Shown here: in pieces, positions 43,726 through 52,700 of the stretch
Layout: each line of letters starts with the position of its first letter
How positions within the stretch are numbered: the first letter of the stretch is position 1
Assembly: GCF_030381805.1 (NCBI RefSeq)
Contig: NZ_JAUDRH010000007.1
Coordinates: 248,001 to 312,000, forward strand
DNA: 64,000 nt
Source: Chlorogloeopsis sp. ULAP01
Lineage (GTDB): Bacteria > Cyanobacteriota > Cyanobacteriia > Cyanobacteriales > Nostocaceae
Direction: 5' to 3'
The notes under the pieces: model-generated
What the model was told of the DNA's origin: nothing
The model's input: the letters and a program-made list of their open reading frames with translations, nothing else
The model's database searches: none
Made by a program: the position numbers and the translations under genes

Positions 43726-44202
43726 AAAGTGTGATTTAAGCTACCTATTTAAATATCCAGCAATTAGGTGACATTTATCTGTGTTGCTTGTTAATCTCTA
43801 ACTACAGAATCAATTAATCCTGTGTAAGAAGTAAAACAAGTAACCTAGTGCTGGATAGATTACAGTTTAAAATTCAGCAATTTTGCCTTTTGTCTTTCAA
43901 TAGTAAAGATGAATGGCAATAAGGACGTTAGTAGGTGAGGCAGCGCTTTGCGGTGGATGGATTTCCCGGTATAAGCAAAGTGGCGAATCTGGAGGAAGGT
44001 TCCCCGGAGGCGGAGCTTCTCTGGCTCCGCTCCGTTGTAGCGACTGCCGTGCGGGTTTGTTGAGATATTTCGTTATCCTAGAAAGTTCAAACCCGCCCGT
44101 ACAGGGATTAGTAGTTGGTAGTAAACAGAACTCCCAGCGACTAACATCTAACGATGATCAACTTCAAATTAGTTGAGCTTAAAGATGCCAAGAGGAGGTT
44201 AA
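43726..44202. other. Intergenic region with dispersed repeat
   Basis: 477 bp between hemF and the STAS gene. At 43940-44055 a G/C-rich segment carries CGGAGC...GCTCCG and CTCCGTTGTAGCGACTGCC, related to the repeat at 5239. The 87-codon frame 43913-44176 runs through the repeat and is rejected. AGAGGAGGTT at 44191-44200 is the ribosome site of the next gene. Confidence 0.55.
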
Positions 44203-44571
44203 GTGATTCATATCGAACAAAAAACTTATACAAGCCAAGACGGCAACAGCGTTATTGTCCTAGCGCCAATAGGTCGTTTGGACATAACTACAGCTTGGCA
44301 ATTTCGCTTGAAATTGCAAGAGTGTATTTCTAAACTGAGCAGTCACATAGTTGTAAATCTTAGTCAAGTCAACTTTATCGACAGTTCTGGTCTTACCTCC
44401 TTGGTGGCAGGAATGCGTGATGCTGATAAAGTCAACGGTAGTTTTCGGATCAGCAATGTCCATCCAGAAGCCAAATTGGTGTTTGAGGTAACAATGATGG
44501 ACACAGTCTTTGAAATCTTTGAAACAGAGGAGGAAGCTCTAGAGGGTGTACCTCGTAGTATTGCCAGCTAA
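44203..44571 (+). CDS. STAS-domain anti-sigma factor antagonist-like protein
   Basis: 122 residues, a single STAS domain. FIDSSGLTSLVAGM (58-71) contains the serine pair that is the phosphorylation site in SpoIIAA/RsbV homologues; the N-terminal APIGRLDITTAWQF block is also typical. It would act in a partner-switching pathway with a kinase/anti-sigma factor not found nearby. GTG start at 44203 after a strong AGGAGGTT. Confidence 0.88.
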   Translation: MIHIEQKTYTSQDGNSVIVLAPIGRLDITTAWQFRLKLQECISKLSSHIVVNLSQVNFIDSSGLTSLVAGMRDADKVNGSFRISNVHPEAKLVFEVTMMDTVFEIFETEEEALEGVPRSIAS

Positions 44572-44616
44572 ATCAAATTTTAATCTTAAAAGTGAAGAGT
44601 CCAAAAAAAAGACACT

Positions 44617-44640
44617 TCATAATTCATAATTCATAATTCA
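44617..44640. repeat. Tandem heptamer (AATTCAT)x3
   Basis: CATAATTCATAATTCATAATTCA: three heptamer copies; the last supplies the stop codon (TGA on the - strand) of the CpcT-like gene. It is a short STRR-type repeat. Confidence 0.7.
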
Positions 44641-45234
44641 GTACTGTTCTCGCTTAGTGTAGCGATAAGGGCCCAAAATCGCTCCCCACATTGCCCCACC
44701 AGTAGTAGGATCAATTCCTTTGTCATATGTTGTGAGTTCTTTGTCAGTAACTTCAAATCCTAAGGCAACTTGTATTGTTTTACCAGCATAATTAAAGCAA
44801 CAAGTAGCCCCGGAAGGAGGGCTAGCAACAAACTTGTAGCGATCGCTAGCTTGTATTTGTGCAGTCACGTTGAGAATGCAACCAGGCAGCAAATCTAATT
44901 GTTCAGGTGTAAGATTGTGAAGTAACGAAGGGTTCTGACCAGCACCACGTAAAGCTAATGGGTCTTTTGGCATATAGTATTGGACTTTCAACACTGCATT
45001 AGGTTCGTTAGCTTCCGTCAGTCGCATGATTCTCTGACGATAGGGTTGATCTAAATTAAGAATGTTGGCTTGTTCAGCAAACAGAGTCAGACTGTCTTCA
45101 GAAAATAAAGGTATAGACCTTTGCCACAGACGCAGGTGAACATACCAAGTAGGCTCGGCAAGAGCTTGTTGTTGATTTTCAAATTCACCAGCCAAATAAT
45201 TCGCGAGAGTTAGCAACTCTGGTGAGAAATTCAT
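44638..45234 (-). CDS. CpcT/CpeT-family phycobiliprotein chromophore lyase
   Basis: 198 residues, the family length. LANYLAGEFENQQQALAEPTWYVHLRL at the start (shown by LAGEFENQQQA and YVHLRLW), ILNLDQPYRQRIMRL, LPGCILNV and GAMWGAILGPYRYTK follow the CpcT/CpeT pattern. These lyases attach phycocyanobilin to the Cys153-type site of phycocyanin or related beta subunits. This may be a paralogue rather than the main CpcT; no phycobilisome gene is adjacent. It is divergent from thf1. Confidence 0.85.
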   Translation of the reverse strand: MNFSPELLTLANYLAGEFENQQQALAEPTWYVHLRLWQRSIPLFSEDSLTLFAEQANILNLDQPYRQRIMRLTEANEPNAVLKVQYYMPKDPLALRGAGQNPSLLHNLTPEQLDLLPGCILNVTAQIQASDRYKFVASPPSGATCCFNYAGKTIQVALGFEVTDKELTTYDKGIDPTTGGAMWGAILGPYRYTKREQY

Positions 45235-45418
45235 AGATTATTAACACAATCACACAATATTATAAATTTTGCCTACTTGTGTAAGGAAGGGGGTTACAGC
45301 CCTTGATAGATGATTTTTTAGTAAGATTGGCGTGATCAACAAAGAGCTAAACTTGGCAAAGTTGCCTGGAAGCGAGAAAATAAACATACGTCGCCCTAGA
45401 AGTTTAAAAATTCTCTTT

Positions 45419-46126
45419 GTGAACAACGTCCGTACTTTATCTGATACAAAGCGAGCTTTCCACACCTTACACACCCGTCCGATCAACACTATTTATCGGC
45501 GGGTTGTAGAAGAATTGATGGTGGAAATGCACCTGCTCCAGGTTAATGTTGACTTCCACTACAACCCAATTTATGCCTTGGGCGTCGTCACCTCCTTTGA
45601 CCGTTTTATGCAAGGCTATCAACCAGAATTAGATAAGGAGTCGATTTTTAACGCCCTGGTACGATCTGTAGAGGCAGATCCGCAATTATATAGGCAAGAT
45701 GCCCAACGCTTGCAAAATTTGGCAACAAGTCTGTCAAGCCAAGATTTAATAGCGTGGTTGAGCCAACAAAATCAACTTGATCACGATGCTGATTTTCAAG
45801 CATCGCTGCAAGCGATCGCCAGCAATGCCAATTTTAAATACAGTCGCTTATTCGCGATCGGTTTATTCTCATTACTAGAACTGTCAGAGCCAGAAATGGT
45901 CAAAGACGAAAAAAAACGTACTGAGGCAATCAAAACCATTGCTGCTGGCTTGCATTTATCTGATGACAAACTTAATAAAGATTTGGAACTTTACCTTTCC
46001 AATCTAGATAAAATGACCCAAGCACTGGTAGTCATGGCAGATTTGCTCTCAGCCGATCGCAAAAAACGCGAACAGCGTACTCAACAATCAGGTACTACAG
46101 CTACTCCCCCAACCTCTAACGAATAG
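45419..46126 (+). CDS. thf1: Thf1/Psp29, photosystem II biogenesis protein
   Basis: 235 residues from GTG 45419 (NNVRTLSDTKRAF, the conserved N-terminus). The frame continues upstream to 45332 but those residues are not part of the family. TLHTRPINTIYRRVVEEL and NPIYALGVVTSFDRFM are diagnostic. Thf1 is needed for PSII repair (FtsH complex stability) and thylakoid formation. The tail (about 215-235) is Gln/Thr/Pro-rich. A terminator hairpin follows. Confidence 0.95.
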   Translation: MNNVRTLSDTKRAFHTLHTRPINTIYRRVVEELMVEMHLLQVNVDFHYNPIYALGVVTSFDRFMQGYQPELDKESIFNALVRSVEADPQLYRQDAQRLQNLATSLSSQDLIAWLSQQNQLDHDADFQASLQAIASNANFKYSRLFAIGLFSLLELSEPEMVKDEKKRTEAIKTIAAGLHLSDDKLNKDLELYLSNLDKMTQALVVMADLLSADRKKREQRTQQSGTTATPPTSNE

Positions 46127-46130
46127 TCAT

Positions 46131-46151
46131 AAGCGCCCTTTGCGGGTGCTT
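46131..46151 (+). terminator. Terminator of thf1
   Basis: AAGCGCCC (46131-46138) pairs with GGGTGCTT (46144-46151, one G-T pair), followed by ATTTCTTATT. It is directly after the thf1 stop. Confidence 0.65.
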
Positions 46152-46175
46152 ATTTCTTATTCAAAATCATTAAAA

Positions 46176-46197
46176 AGACGCGCAGTTTAACGCGTCT
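46176..46197 (-). terminator. Terminator of the exbBD genes
   Basis: AGACGCG (46176-46182) and CGCGTCT (46191-46197) form a perfect 7-bp stem. On the - strand it is followed by TTTTTA, so it fits termination of the exbD transcript that converges with thf1. Confidence 0.65.
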
Positions 46198-46233
46198 GTA
46201 AATCGTTAGATTCTCTACACGATAATTTTCTGA

Positions 46234-46872
46234 TCACCTTTGCGGAGTAGGATTGGTAGTTCTCGGTGCTATGGGCTGTTGGGGAACACTACCAGGGTTA
46301 ATAGGAGTAACGCCTGTTCCTATGGGCGGTTGACCGGGTACAGTTGGAAAAGGATTTAGACCAGGATTAGAAGGTTGGTAGAGGTTAGGGTTACTCTGAG
46401 GATTAACTGGGAACGGAGGAGTAATGGGTGAGGGAGAATTCTTAGGTTGTTCTGAAGAACCTGGGATAATACCTAAAGATACGCGATTGCCCCCAACTTG
46501 CCGCAGCAAATCTAATAATTCAATCACATCGTTATAAGTTGCGGAACGGGAAGCATATAGCACCACTGTGCCTGTAGGATTGGCTTGGAGATACTTACTT
46601 AAAATTTCTCCCAACTGCTCCCGTCTAACTGGTTGTTTCTCTACATAAGTTTGTCCAACGGCGTCAATAGTCACGGGTAAAATTTGTCGCTGTGGCTTTA
46701 GCTCGGTTGCCGTTGATGAACTAGCTCTGGGCAAATCAACATTAATTGCCTGCTGCCGGGTGAGTTGTAAAGATGCCAAAAGAAAAAACGTGAGTATACA
46801 AAAAATAACATCAATTAAGGGAATAAGTTGAACTTGAGCTTCTTCAATGGGAGTGTGCAGGTTAATTTTCAT
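46234..46872 (-). CDS. ExbD/TolR-type proton-channel subunit with Pro-rich tail
   Basis: 212 residues. One membrane helix (about 14-36, LIPLIDVIFCILTFFLLASL) contains the conserved Asp21 used for proton movement in ExbD/TolR. The periplasmic domain (about 60-140) matches the family. Residues about 145-212 are an Asn/Pro/Gln-rich low-complexity tail not found in ordinary ExbD. It follows the ExbB-like gene by 39 bp on the same strand, so the two form a complex. No TonB or receptor gene is close. Confidence 0.9.
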   Translation of the reverse strand: MKINLHTPIEEAQVQLIPLIDVIFCILTFFLLASLQLTRQQAINVDLPRASSSTATELKPQRQILPVTIDAVGQTYVEKQPVRREQLGEILSKYLQANPTGTVVLYASRSATYNDVIELLDLLRQVGGNRVSLGIIPGSSEQPKNSPSPITPPFPVNPQSNPNLYQPSNPGLNPFPTVPGQPPIGTGVTPINPGSVPQQPIAPRTTNPTPQR

Positions 46873-46911
46873 TGTCTTGCTTGCAAGCCAGGAGATAATT
46901 TTAACTAATTG

Positions 46912-47691
46912 TTAAGAATCAGAAGCATTGGTTTCTGGATTTTCGGGAGATTGAGAAAACTTGTTTTGTCCTAAGTTGCGTGGGGGCGGAGGAGGAATGA
47001 AGTTTTCTCGTGGAGTATCTCGGACAATAGTCTGAGGGATGACTATGTCTGATTTACTATTACTCAGATCAGGCGCTGATTGTAGGTAAAGTATTTCTAA
47101 ATCATTACCTGCCTTACGAAATACCTTGACTTGATTAACGACAAGAGCTTGAAATAGTCTATAGAAAATCAAGCTAACAATAGCAACACCCAAGCCAACA
47201 GCTGTACTGTAGAGAGATTCTCCAATCCCGGTAGTAACTCCTGCTGTGGCTTCTGTGCCTAAATCTCCAATCCGAATAGATTCCAAAGAACCGATCAAAC
47301 CCCAAACAGTACCAAATAATCCCAGCAAAGGGGCGACAGCAATTACAAGTTCCAAAACTTTTTCGCCGCGTCGCATCTGAGCCAATTCCGTTTCTGCGGT
47401 TGACTCTAGCGCTAATCGGAAAAGTTCCATATCGCTTTTCGGTTGGCTTAAGGGAGCATATAAAAACCTGCCTATGGGCTGATCTGTTGCCCGTCTAGCA
47501 ATCTCTGTTGCCAACCCCCAATTTTTTTCACCAGCTGCATTTAAAACACGAGCAACAATTTCCTTTTCCTGATTTAAAATTCGCAACCAGAACCAAAGAC
47601 GTTCTAGAATCACACTTAAGGACAAAATTGAGAAAAAAAGCAACGGCCAGATTACTGGCCCAACTTTACGAAAAATATCTAATATATCCAC
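46912..47691 (-). CDS. ExbB/TolQ/MotA-type proton-channel subunit
   Basis: 259 residues from GTG 47691 (VDILDIFRKVG), which has GGAGG about ten bases upstream; an ATG 24 codons earlier (47763) lacks a ribosome site. Three membrane segments (about 13-33, 125-150, 165-190) and the VAPLLGLFGTVWGLIGS block define the MotA/TolQ/ExbB family, which surrounds the ExbD helices and passes protons to energise an outer-membrane process. The C-terminus is Pro/Asn-rich. Confidence 0.9.
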   Translation of the reverse strand: MDILDIFRKVGPVIWPLLFFSILSLSVILERLWFWLRILNQEKEIVARVLNAAGEKNWGLATEIARRATDQPIGRFLYAPLSQPKSDMELFRLALESTAETELAQMRRGEKVLELVIAVAPLLGLFGTVWGLIGSLESIRIGDLGTEATAGVTTGIGESLYSTAVGLGVAIVSLIFYRLFQALVVNQVKVFRKAGNDLEILYLQSAPDLSNSKSDIVIPQTIVRDTPRENFIPPPPPRNLGQNKFSQSPENPETNASDS

Positions 47692-47907
47692 TGTTTTTGG
47701 TTTCCTCCGTCCATTGCTGGAGCAACTATCCCCAAGCATTTTAATACTTAGAGATGAATACATAACTTCTATACTTGTTTAAATTTTATGGAAAAGGATA
47801 GGGTTACAGAAAATCGGTAGCATCTTCCAGACATAATAGGGCGGTTATTCCCACAGGAAGTTTAGAGCATCATTTGCCAGAATTATAAATAACTAGAGGT
47901 GATGGTC

Positions 47908-48222
47908 ATGAAAGTTCCGCTCCAATCTGTTTATAACTGGTATCGTGGTTTAATTCGCAATCCTAAGTACCGTTGGTGGGTGATTTTAGGAACGCTATTA
48001 TATTTTGTTAGCCCAATTGATATAGTCCCAGACATTTTACCGATTGTGGGACAAATCGATGATGTTTTTCTTTTAACACTATTGATGACGGAAGTATCTG
48101 GGTTAGTAATTGAAGGATTTAAAGCGCGTAAAGGTAAAGTAGAAGCTCAAGTTGCTGATACTACTGAGGATTCTACTTCTGCTAGCGATACTATTGATGT
48201 TGATGCTGTTTCTGTCAAGTAG
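47908..48222 (+). CDS. YkvA/DUF1232-family membrane protein
   Basis: 104 residues from the ATG at 47908 (MKVPLQSVYNWY), with AGAGG eight bases upstream; GTG 47899 and ATG 47902 are alternative starts. YRWWVILGTLLYFVSPIDIVPDILPIVGQIDD is split by SPIDIVPD, the DUF1232 signature; one or two membrane segments are followed by an acidic Thr/Asp tail. The function is unknown. Confidence 0.88.
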   Translation: MKVPLQSVYNWYRGLIRNPKYRWWVILGTLLYFVSPIDIVPDILPIVGQIDDVFLLTLLMTEVSGLVIEGFKARKGKVEAQVADTTEDSTSASDTIDVDAVSVK

Positions 48223-48259
48223 TGGCGATCGCGAAATAAAGCGAAATAAAATTTAACAA

Positions 48260-48312
48260 CCCCCTTCTATTGTCTTCACAAGTACACTGTTTCAGAAGGG
48301 GGATATTTTTTG
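48260..48312 (+). terminator. Long-loop terminator after the DUF1232 gene
   Basis: CCCCCTTCT (48260-48268) pairs perfectly with AGAAGGGGG (48294-48302), followed by ATATTTTTT. The 25-nt loop is long but the stem and U-run are strong. Confidence 0.7.
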
Positions 48313-48407
48313 GAATTTGGTCATTAGTCATTTGTCAATAGTCATTAGTTATTAAACTTTGAATGATAAATTGTAAATTATTTTATACTAGCTACATTTA
48401 ATTACTT

Positions 48408-49196
48408 ATGACTAAGCGCCAAATAGTTGCACTATTACCTGCGGGAGGGCAAGCAAAACGAATTTCTCCCTTACCACTGAGCAAAGAACTATACCCGGTA
48501 GGTTTTCAAAATTTTGGTCAAAAATCTAACTGGAGGCCGAAGGTAGTTTGTCACTATCTACTGGAAAAAATGCAGTTGGCAGGCATTGATAAAGCATATT
48601 TTATACTGCGTCCAGGAAAGTGGGATATCCCAGCTTATTTTGGGGATGGCACAATGCTTTCGATGAGCTTGGGCTATCTAATTATGGGTTTGCCTTATGG
48701 TGTTCCATTTACTTTGGATCAAGCTTATCCCTTTGTGCAAGATGCAGTCATAGCATTGGGTTTTCCCGATATTTTGTTTCAGCCAGAGGATGCTTATGTG
48801 CGGATACTGGCACGCTTGGAGGCAAGTAAAGCAGATGTAGTTTTAGGGTTATTCCCAACCGATCAACCCCAGAAAGCAGGGATGGTTGAATTTGACGATA
48901 CAGGCAAAGTTCACCTGATTGTTGAAAAACCCCCTCAGTCAGATTTGCGTTATATGTGGGGTATTGCCGTTTGGACACCAGCTTTTACCCAGTTTTTGCA
49001 CGAGTATCTGATTCCGCTCAAAGCCGCTCCTGATGTTTCAGTGCTACCAGAAGTACCGATTGGAGATGTAATTCAAGCTGCGATTAAACAGGGTTTTCAT
49101 GTAGAAGCGGAAGCGTTTGCGGATGGTACTTACTTGGATATTGGCACGCCGAATGATTTGGTAAGGGCTGTGCAGCAGTTGAGTAGTAATATTTAA
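48408..49196 (+). CDS. Sugar-phosphate nucleotidyltransferase-like protein
   Basis: 262 residues. LLPAGGQAKRISPLPLSKELYPVG (given as PAGGQAKRISP and KELYPVG) is a variant of the GxGTRxxPxTxxxPKxxxPV nucleotide-binding loop of glucose-1-phosphate thymidylyl/uridylyltransferases, and IVEKPPQSD and WGIAVWTP match later blocks. The usual GTR is QAKR, so the exact activity is uncertain. It makes an NDP-sugar, or is a regulatory homologue. It points toward the phosphorylase-kinase-like gene, now separated from it by the GxxExxY cassette. Confidence 0.8.
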   Translation: MTKRQIVALLPAGGQAKRISPLPLSKELYPVGFQNFGQKSNWRPKVVCHYLLEKMQLAGIDKAYFILRPGKWDIPAYFGDGTMLSMSLGYLIMGLPYGVPFTLDQAYPFVQDAVIALGFPDILFQPEDAYVRILARLEASKADVVLGLFPTDQPQKAGMVEFDDTGKVHLIVEKPPQSDLRYMWGIAVWTPAFTQFLHEYLIPLKAAPDVSVLPEVPIGDVIQAAIKQGFHVEAEAFADGTYLDIGTPNDLVRAVQQLSSNI

Positions 49197-49238
49197 ACGC
49201 AGAGGGGCGCAAAGGAAAACGCAGAGGGACGCAGAGTT
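49195..49238. repeat. Left inverted repeat flanking the GxxExxY gene
   Basis: About 44 bp built of ACGCAGAGG/GCGCAAAGG units starting in the stop codon of the nucleotidyltransferase gene. Its reverse complement occurs at 49723-49766 with about 36 of 44 positions matching by eye. Confidence 0.75.
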
Positions 49239-49614
49239 AAAGGTTATTAACTACGCGTTTTATTCCTTCTCTGAGATGGAGAACGTTAAAGTTAATCATG
49301 AGACCAAGTTTACAGTTGGCTAGTTTAAGGTAAGTTAGAAGTTGAACGGAATGAATGGGTTTTAAGGATTCTACAGATTTAATTTCTACGATGACTTTAT
49401 TTTCTACTTTCAAATCCAATCGATACACACAATCTAACTGTACTGATTCGTAAACTAAAGGTAAAGGAATTTGTTTACCAACATTCAATCCTGTTTTCTT
49501 TAGTTCATAATACAAACACTCTTCGTAAGCTGACTCTAACAAACCTGCTCCTAAAACCGTATGCACTCTCATCGCACAACCAATAATTGCCCCGCTCAAC
49601 TCATTTTCTGTCAT
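49237..49614 (-). CDS. GxxExxY protein
   Basis: 125 residues. GAGLLESAYEECLYYEL carries the GxxExxY signature, and LDCVYRLDLKVENKVIVEIKS has the D...ExK arrangement of PD-(D/E)XK nucleases, so a nuclease-like fold is likely. Function is unproven. The reading frame is intact; flanking inverted repeats on both sides indicate that it forms a movable cassette. Start ATG at 49614. Confidence 0.9.
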   Translation of the reverse strand: MTENELSGAIIGCAMRVHTVLGAGLLESAYEECLYYELKKTGLNVGKQIPLPLVYESVQLDCVYRLDLKVENKVIVEIKSVESLKPIHSVQLLTYLKLANCKLGLMINFNVLHLREGIKRVVNNL

Positions 49615-49722
49615 TGCTCTTGAATTTGTGCGTCTTAAAAATTAACTAATCTTAATTTGCCCAAAATTTGCATAGGTTATATCCTCTGAAAGAAAATTCT
49701 CAAATACAGAAGAATGTCACTA

Positions 49723-49766
49723 AACTCCGCGAACCTCTGCGCTTCCCTCTGCGCTCCTTTGCGTTT
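49723..49766. repeat. Right inverted repeat flanking the GxxExxY gene
   Basis: CTCTGCGCTTCCCTCTGCGC-type sequence, the inverted partner of 49195-49238. It ends at the stop codon of the downstream phosphorylase-kinase-like gene (49765-49767). Confidence 0.75.
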
Positions 49767-52700
49767 AAAGGTCTTTCTCAAATTCCGTCAAGAATCGGAA
49801 CGCCTTGACAACATAACTAGCGCACTCTCTAGGAGAAGTATTGTAGAACGATCGCCATGCACTAGCTTTATCTTCGTCGTAGCGATCGCCTCTTTGGGGA
49901 TGTCCGTCTAACCATGCTAATCTCACGGCATGACCGATTAATACATCCAAGACTATATATTCTTCGATTTGCAAACTTGGGTTGTTGGAAGCGATCGCTG
50001 CTAATTCCATCAAAGTTTCAATATTAACTTGTCGGTATTCTGGAGCCTCAATTTTATTTAACAGATGTTCTACTTGCAGGGCAAAGTTCTTTTCTCCCGC
50101 CGTCATCTCGGAGATCATCACCTCACTATCCAAGCGGTTGCGGCGCTCTAGTTTATCGCCAATTACCAAGCCTTTACAATGATGCATCAACAGCCAAACT
50201 TGCTGAAAAAAGTCTTTTGGCACGCGCCCTGTTGCTCCCTCGGCTTGGCGAAAGCGTCGCCAACCACCTAGCGGCATTTCTATATCTTCAACAACTAATG
50301 GTTGCAACACCCATGCAATATCACTTTCTTTTTGTTTGACGTGCAATGACTCTTGCTGACGCAGTAATTTACTCATGCCTGCATATTCAGCTAATACCTG
50401 ACGCAACCGTGTTTTTACTTCCAAGGGAGAAAGTTGCATGAGTGTTTCGTAGGCTTCATCTTGAGTAACTTTCAACTCCTGTGCTAATTCGCTGGTAATT
50501 AACAAAATTAGGTAGCCGACTCGCAGTGTTAGTAGTCCTTGAAACAGTTCTGGTTCTGATTTAATTAAGGTACTCAGATAAATCAGAATTTCTTGGGTGA
50601 GAACGCGATCGCGTATATCTTCCCGACAAAAATGATTGATTTTCTCGACAATTTCGCTGTGAGATAAAGGTACGGTAATCAGGGAGTCTTCGCTGTAAGC
50701 TTTACCAACTGCTATTTGCTTTCCCCGCACAACAATACTTGTCACTACATCCGATAAGGCTGTGTATGCCATCTGCCGCAAACCCGCAGCCCGACGCACA
50801 ACTGCCCAAATCCCTATTTCGGCAGCTTTGGTGTAGACTTCATCAAGTAAATCACCGACTGTAACGGAATGTAAAGGCCCACCAAAACCAGTGTTAAACT
50901 CCAGCCCTTGCAAACGAGTTAGTGTCTGCAATAATTCTATTTGTTCGTAAATATTTTCCGAAGAGCGCAAAGAACTCAAGAGTAAATTCAAGTTAGTTTC
51001 GCATTCTACCTGAAATTCTTGGGTATGTCTAAGCAGCCAGTTTTTTTCTGGATGAAAGGCAAGATAAGCACAACGGGGTTTTGCATTTTTGACAGAAGAC
51101 TGCGAGAATTCAAACTCTGGCAAGAAATCAATTCGTTCAATGGCAGCAGTGAGCATCTGCTGATTTACCCGTCCCAATTTTACCCGCACACCGTTACACA
51201 CTCCATCTTTGAGTTCCTGCATCAGATTAAGTAATGCTTCGGAACCTGTTTCTAGCATTGTGTGTGTCAACATTAAAGTGAGGATAGGACGCCCTAAATC
51301 ACTCCAATATTTTTGAATGTAGGCGAGTTCGCTTTTGAATTGGGCGACGAGAAAATGGTAATCGAGGGTTAAGTAGAACTGTTGAGAGTCTAAAAGCGAG
51401 GGCAAAAATACTACAGTTTCGTTACCGATGCGAAAAATTCTGGATGTTGTTAAACTTCGGGGACGACGAGGTGGACGTCCTGTTAAACCGAGTTTATCAC
51501 TTCGTCCAATTTGGGAATAAATGGCAATAAAGTCATCGGGTTGGCGAACTTGAATCGGTTCTACTTGCTTGGGTGTTTGGGTTTCGATGCCGTGAACTTC
51601 TAGTATGAGTTGTAAATCTTCATCTTCTGCTAGTAAGGCAATTTGTACTAAAGGTTCTCGGTGTATGTCCATGCGTAAGTGCCGCCCTAAGGAATCGATA
51701 TCGCCAACGGCGATTAATTTTTCACTTAGCATTTGACTGAGATAATACAAACTCTGCGCCCATACTAAGGGAATGTTTTCGTTGGGCAGGCGTGGTTGAG
51801 TATGGGGTGCTTGCTTTTCTGCTTCTATGTATTCAGCCGGAACATAATAAAGTTCTGGCAACAAAGGCAAGCCATCTCGTTCGACAACTAAAGATTCTAA
51901 ACGCTGTTGATAATATTCGGTTTGTTCTTTGTCACCGCGAAATATTCCATCAAGTACCAAATAGGTGAAAAATAAAGGCCATTCACACTCAATATTTTCA
52001 AATTGTTTGAGTTCCCAAGGTTCGTAGTGGAGGCGCTTGGTGTCTTCTAAAACGGTTTGATGCCCGTCGCGCAAAAAACGCTTGCAGCCGTATTTGCCTT
52101 CAAGTTTAGTGATAATGTCATTGCGGGTGCGATCGCGCAATTGCACATCCTCAACTGCAAACGCCGGAAAACTAATCACGCTCAATAGTGCCGCGTCAAT
52201 TTCTTTAGAAGCAGATTCTCTAGGTAATAAGGATTCTAGAGTGATTCTGGCACGAGCAATTTCATCGGGTAACACGTGAATTACCGATGCATGACTACCG
52301 CGCACACCAAATAAATCCAGTCCATTAATTGCTTCTAAAGCAGCTTTTGCCATGCCTATGGAACTGGCGTTTAGTTCTGCACTTCCATGATTGATTTTGT
52401 TACCCCGCTCCCAAATTCCGTAATCTGGAGTGCGATAAGCTCTTCCGATGTAGTAAACCAAATTTTGGATGAAGTTTACTTCATCAAGGGTGTAAATTAT
52501 GTGCAATCCGGATGAGGTCATTTGTGCCAACATCAGTAAATATATTGATGTAGCATCAAGTTGCAAATGCCCCCATTCTCCATCACCGACAACGATATCC
52601 CCAGTTGTGGTGTTGTACTTGGCGTGTAATGCATCCAAGGGTGATTGGGTGTGTTTAAATCGCTCTACTTTGTGCGCTTGTCGCATCATTGCGAACAGCA

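Noticed and set aside
43913..44176. 87-codon + strand ORF between hemF and the STAS gene
   Set aside because: It runs through a dispersed G/C-rich repeat (43940-44055), has no ribosome site, and its translation is Gly/Ser/Arg-rich without a protein-like pattern.
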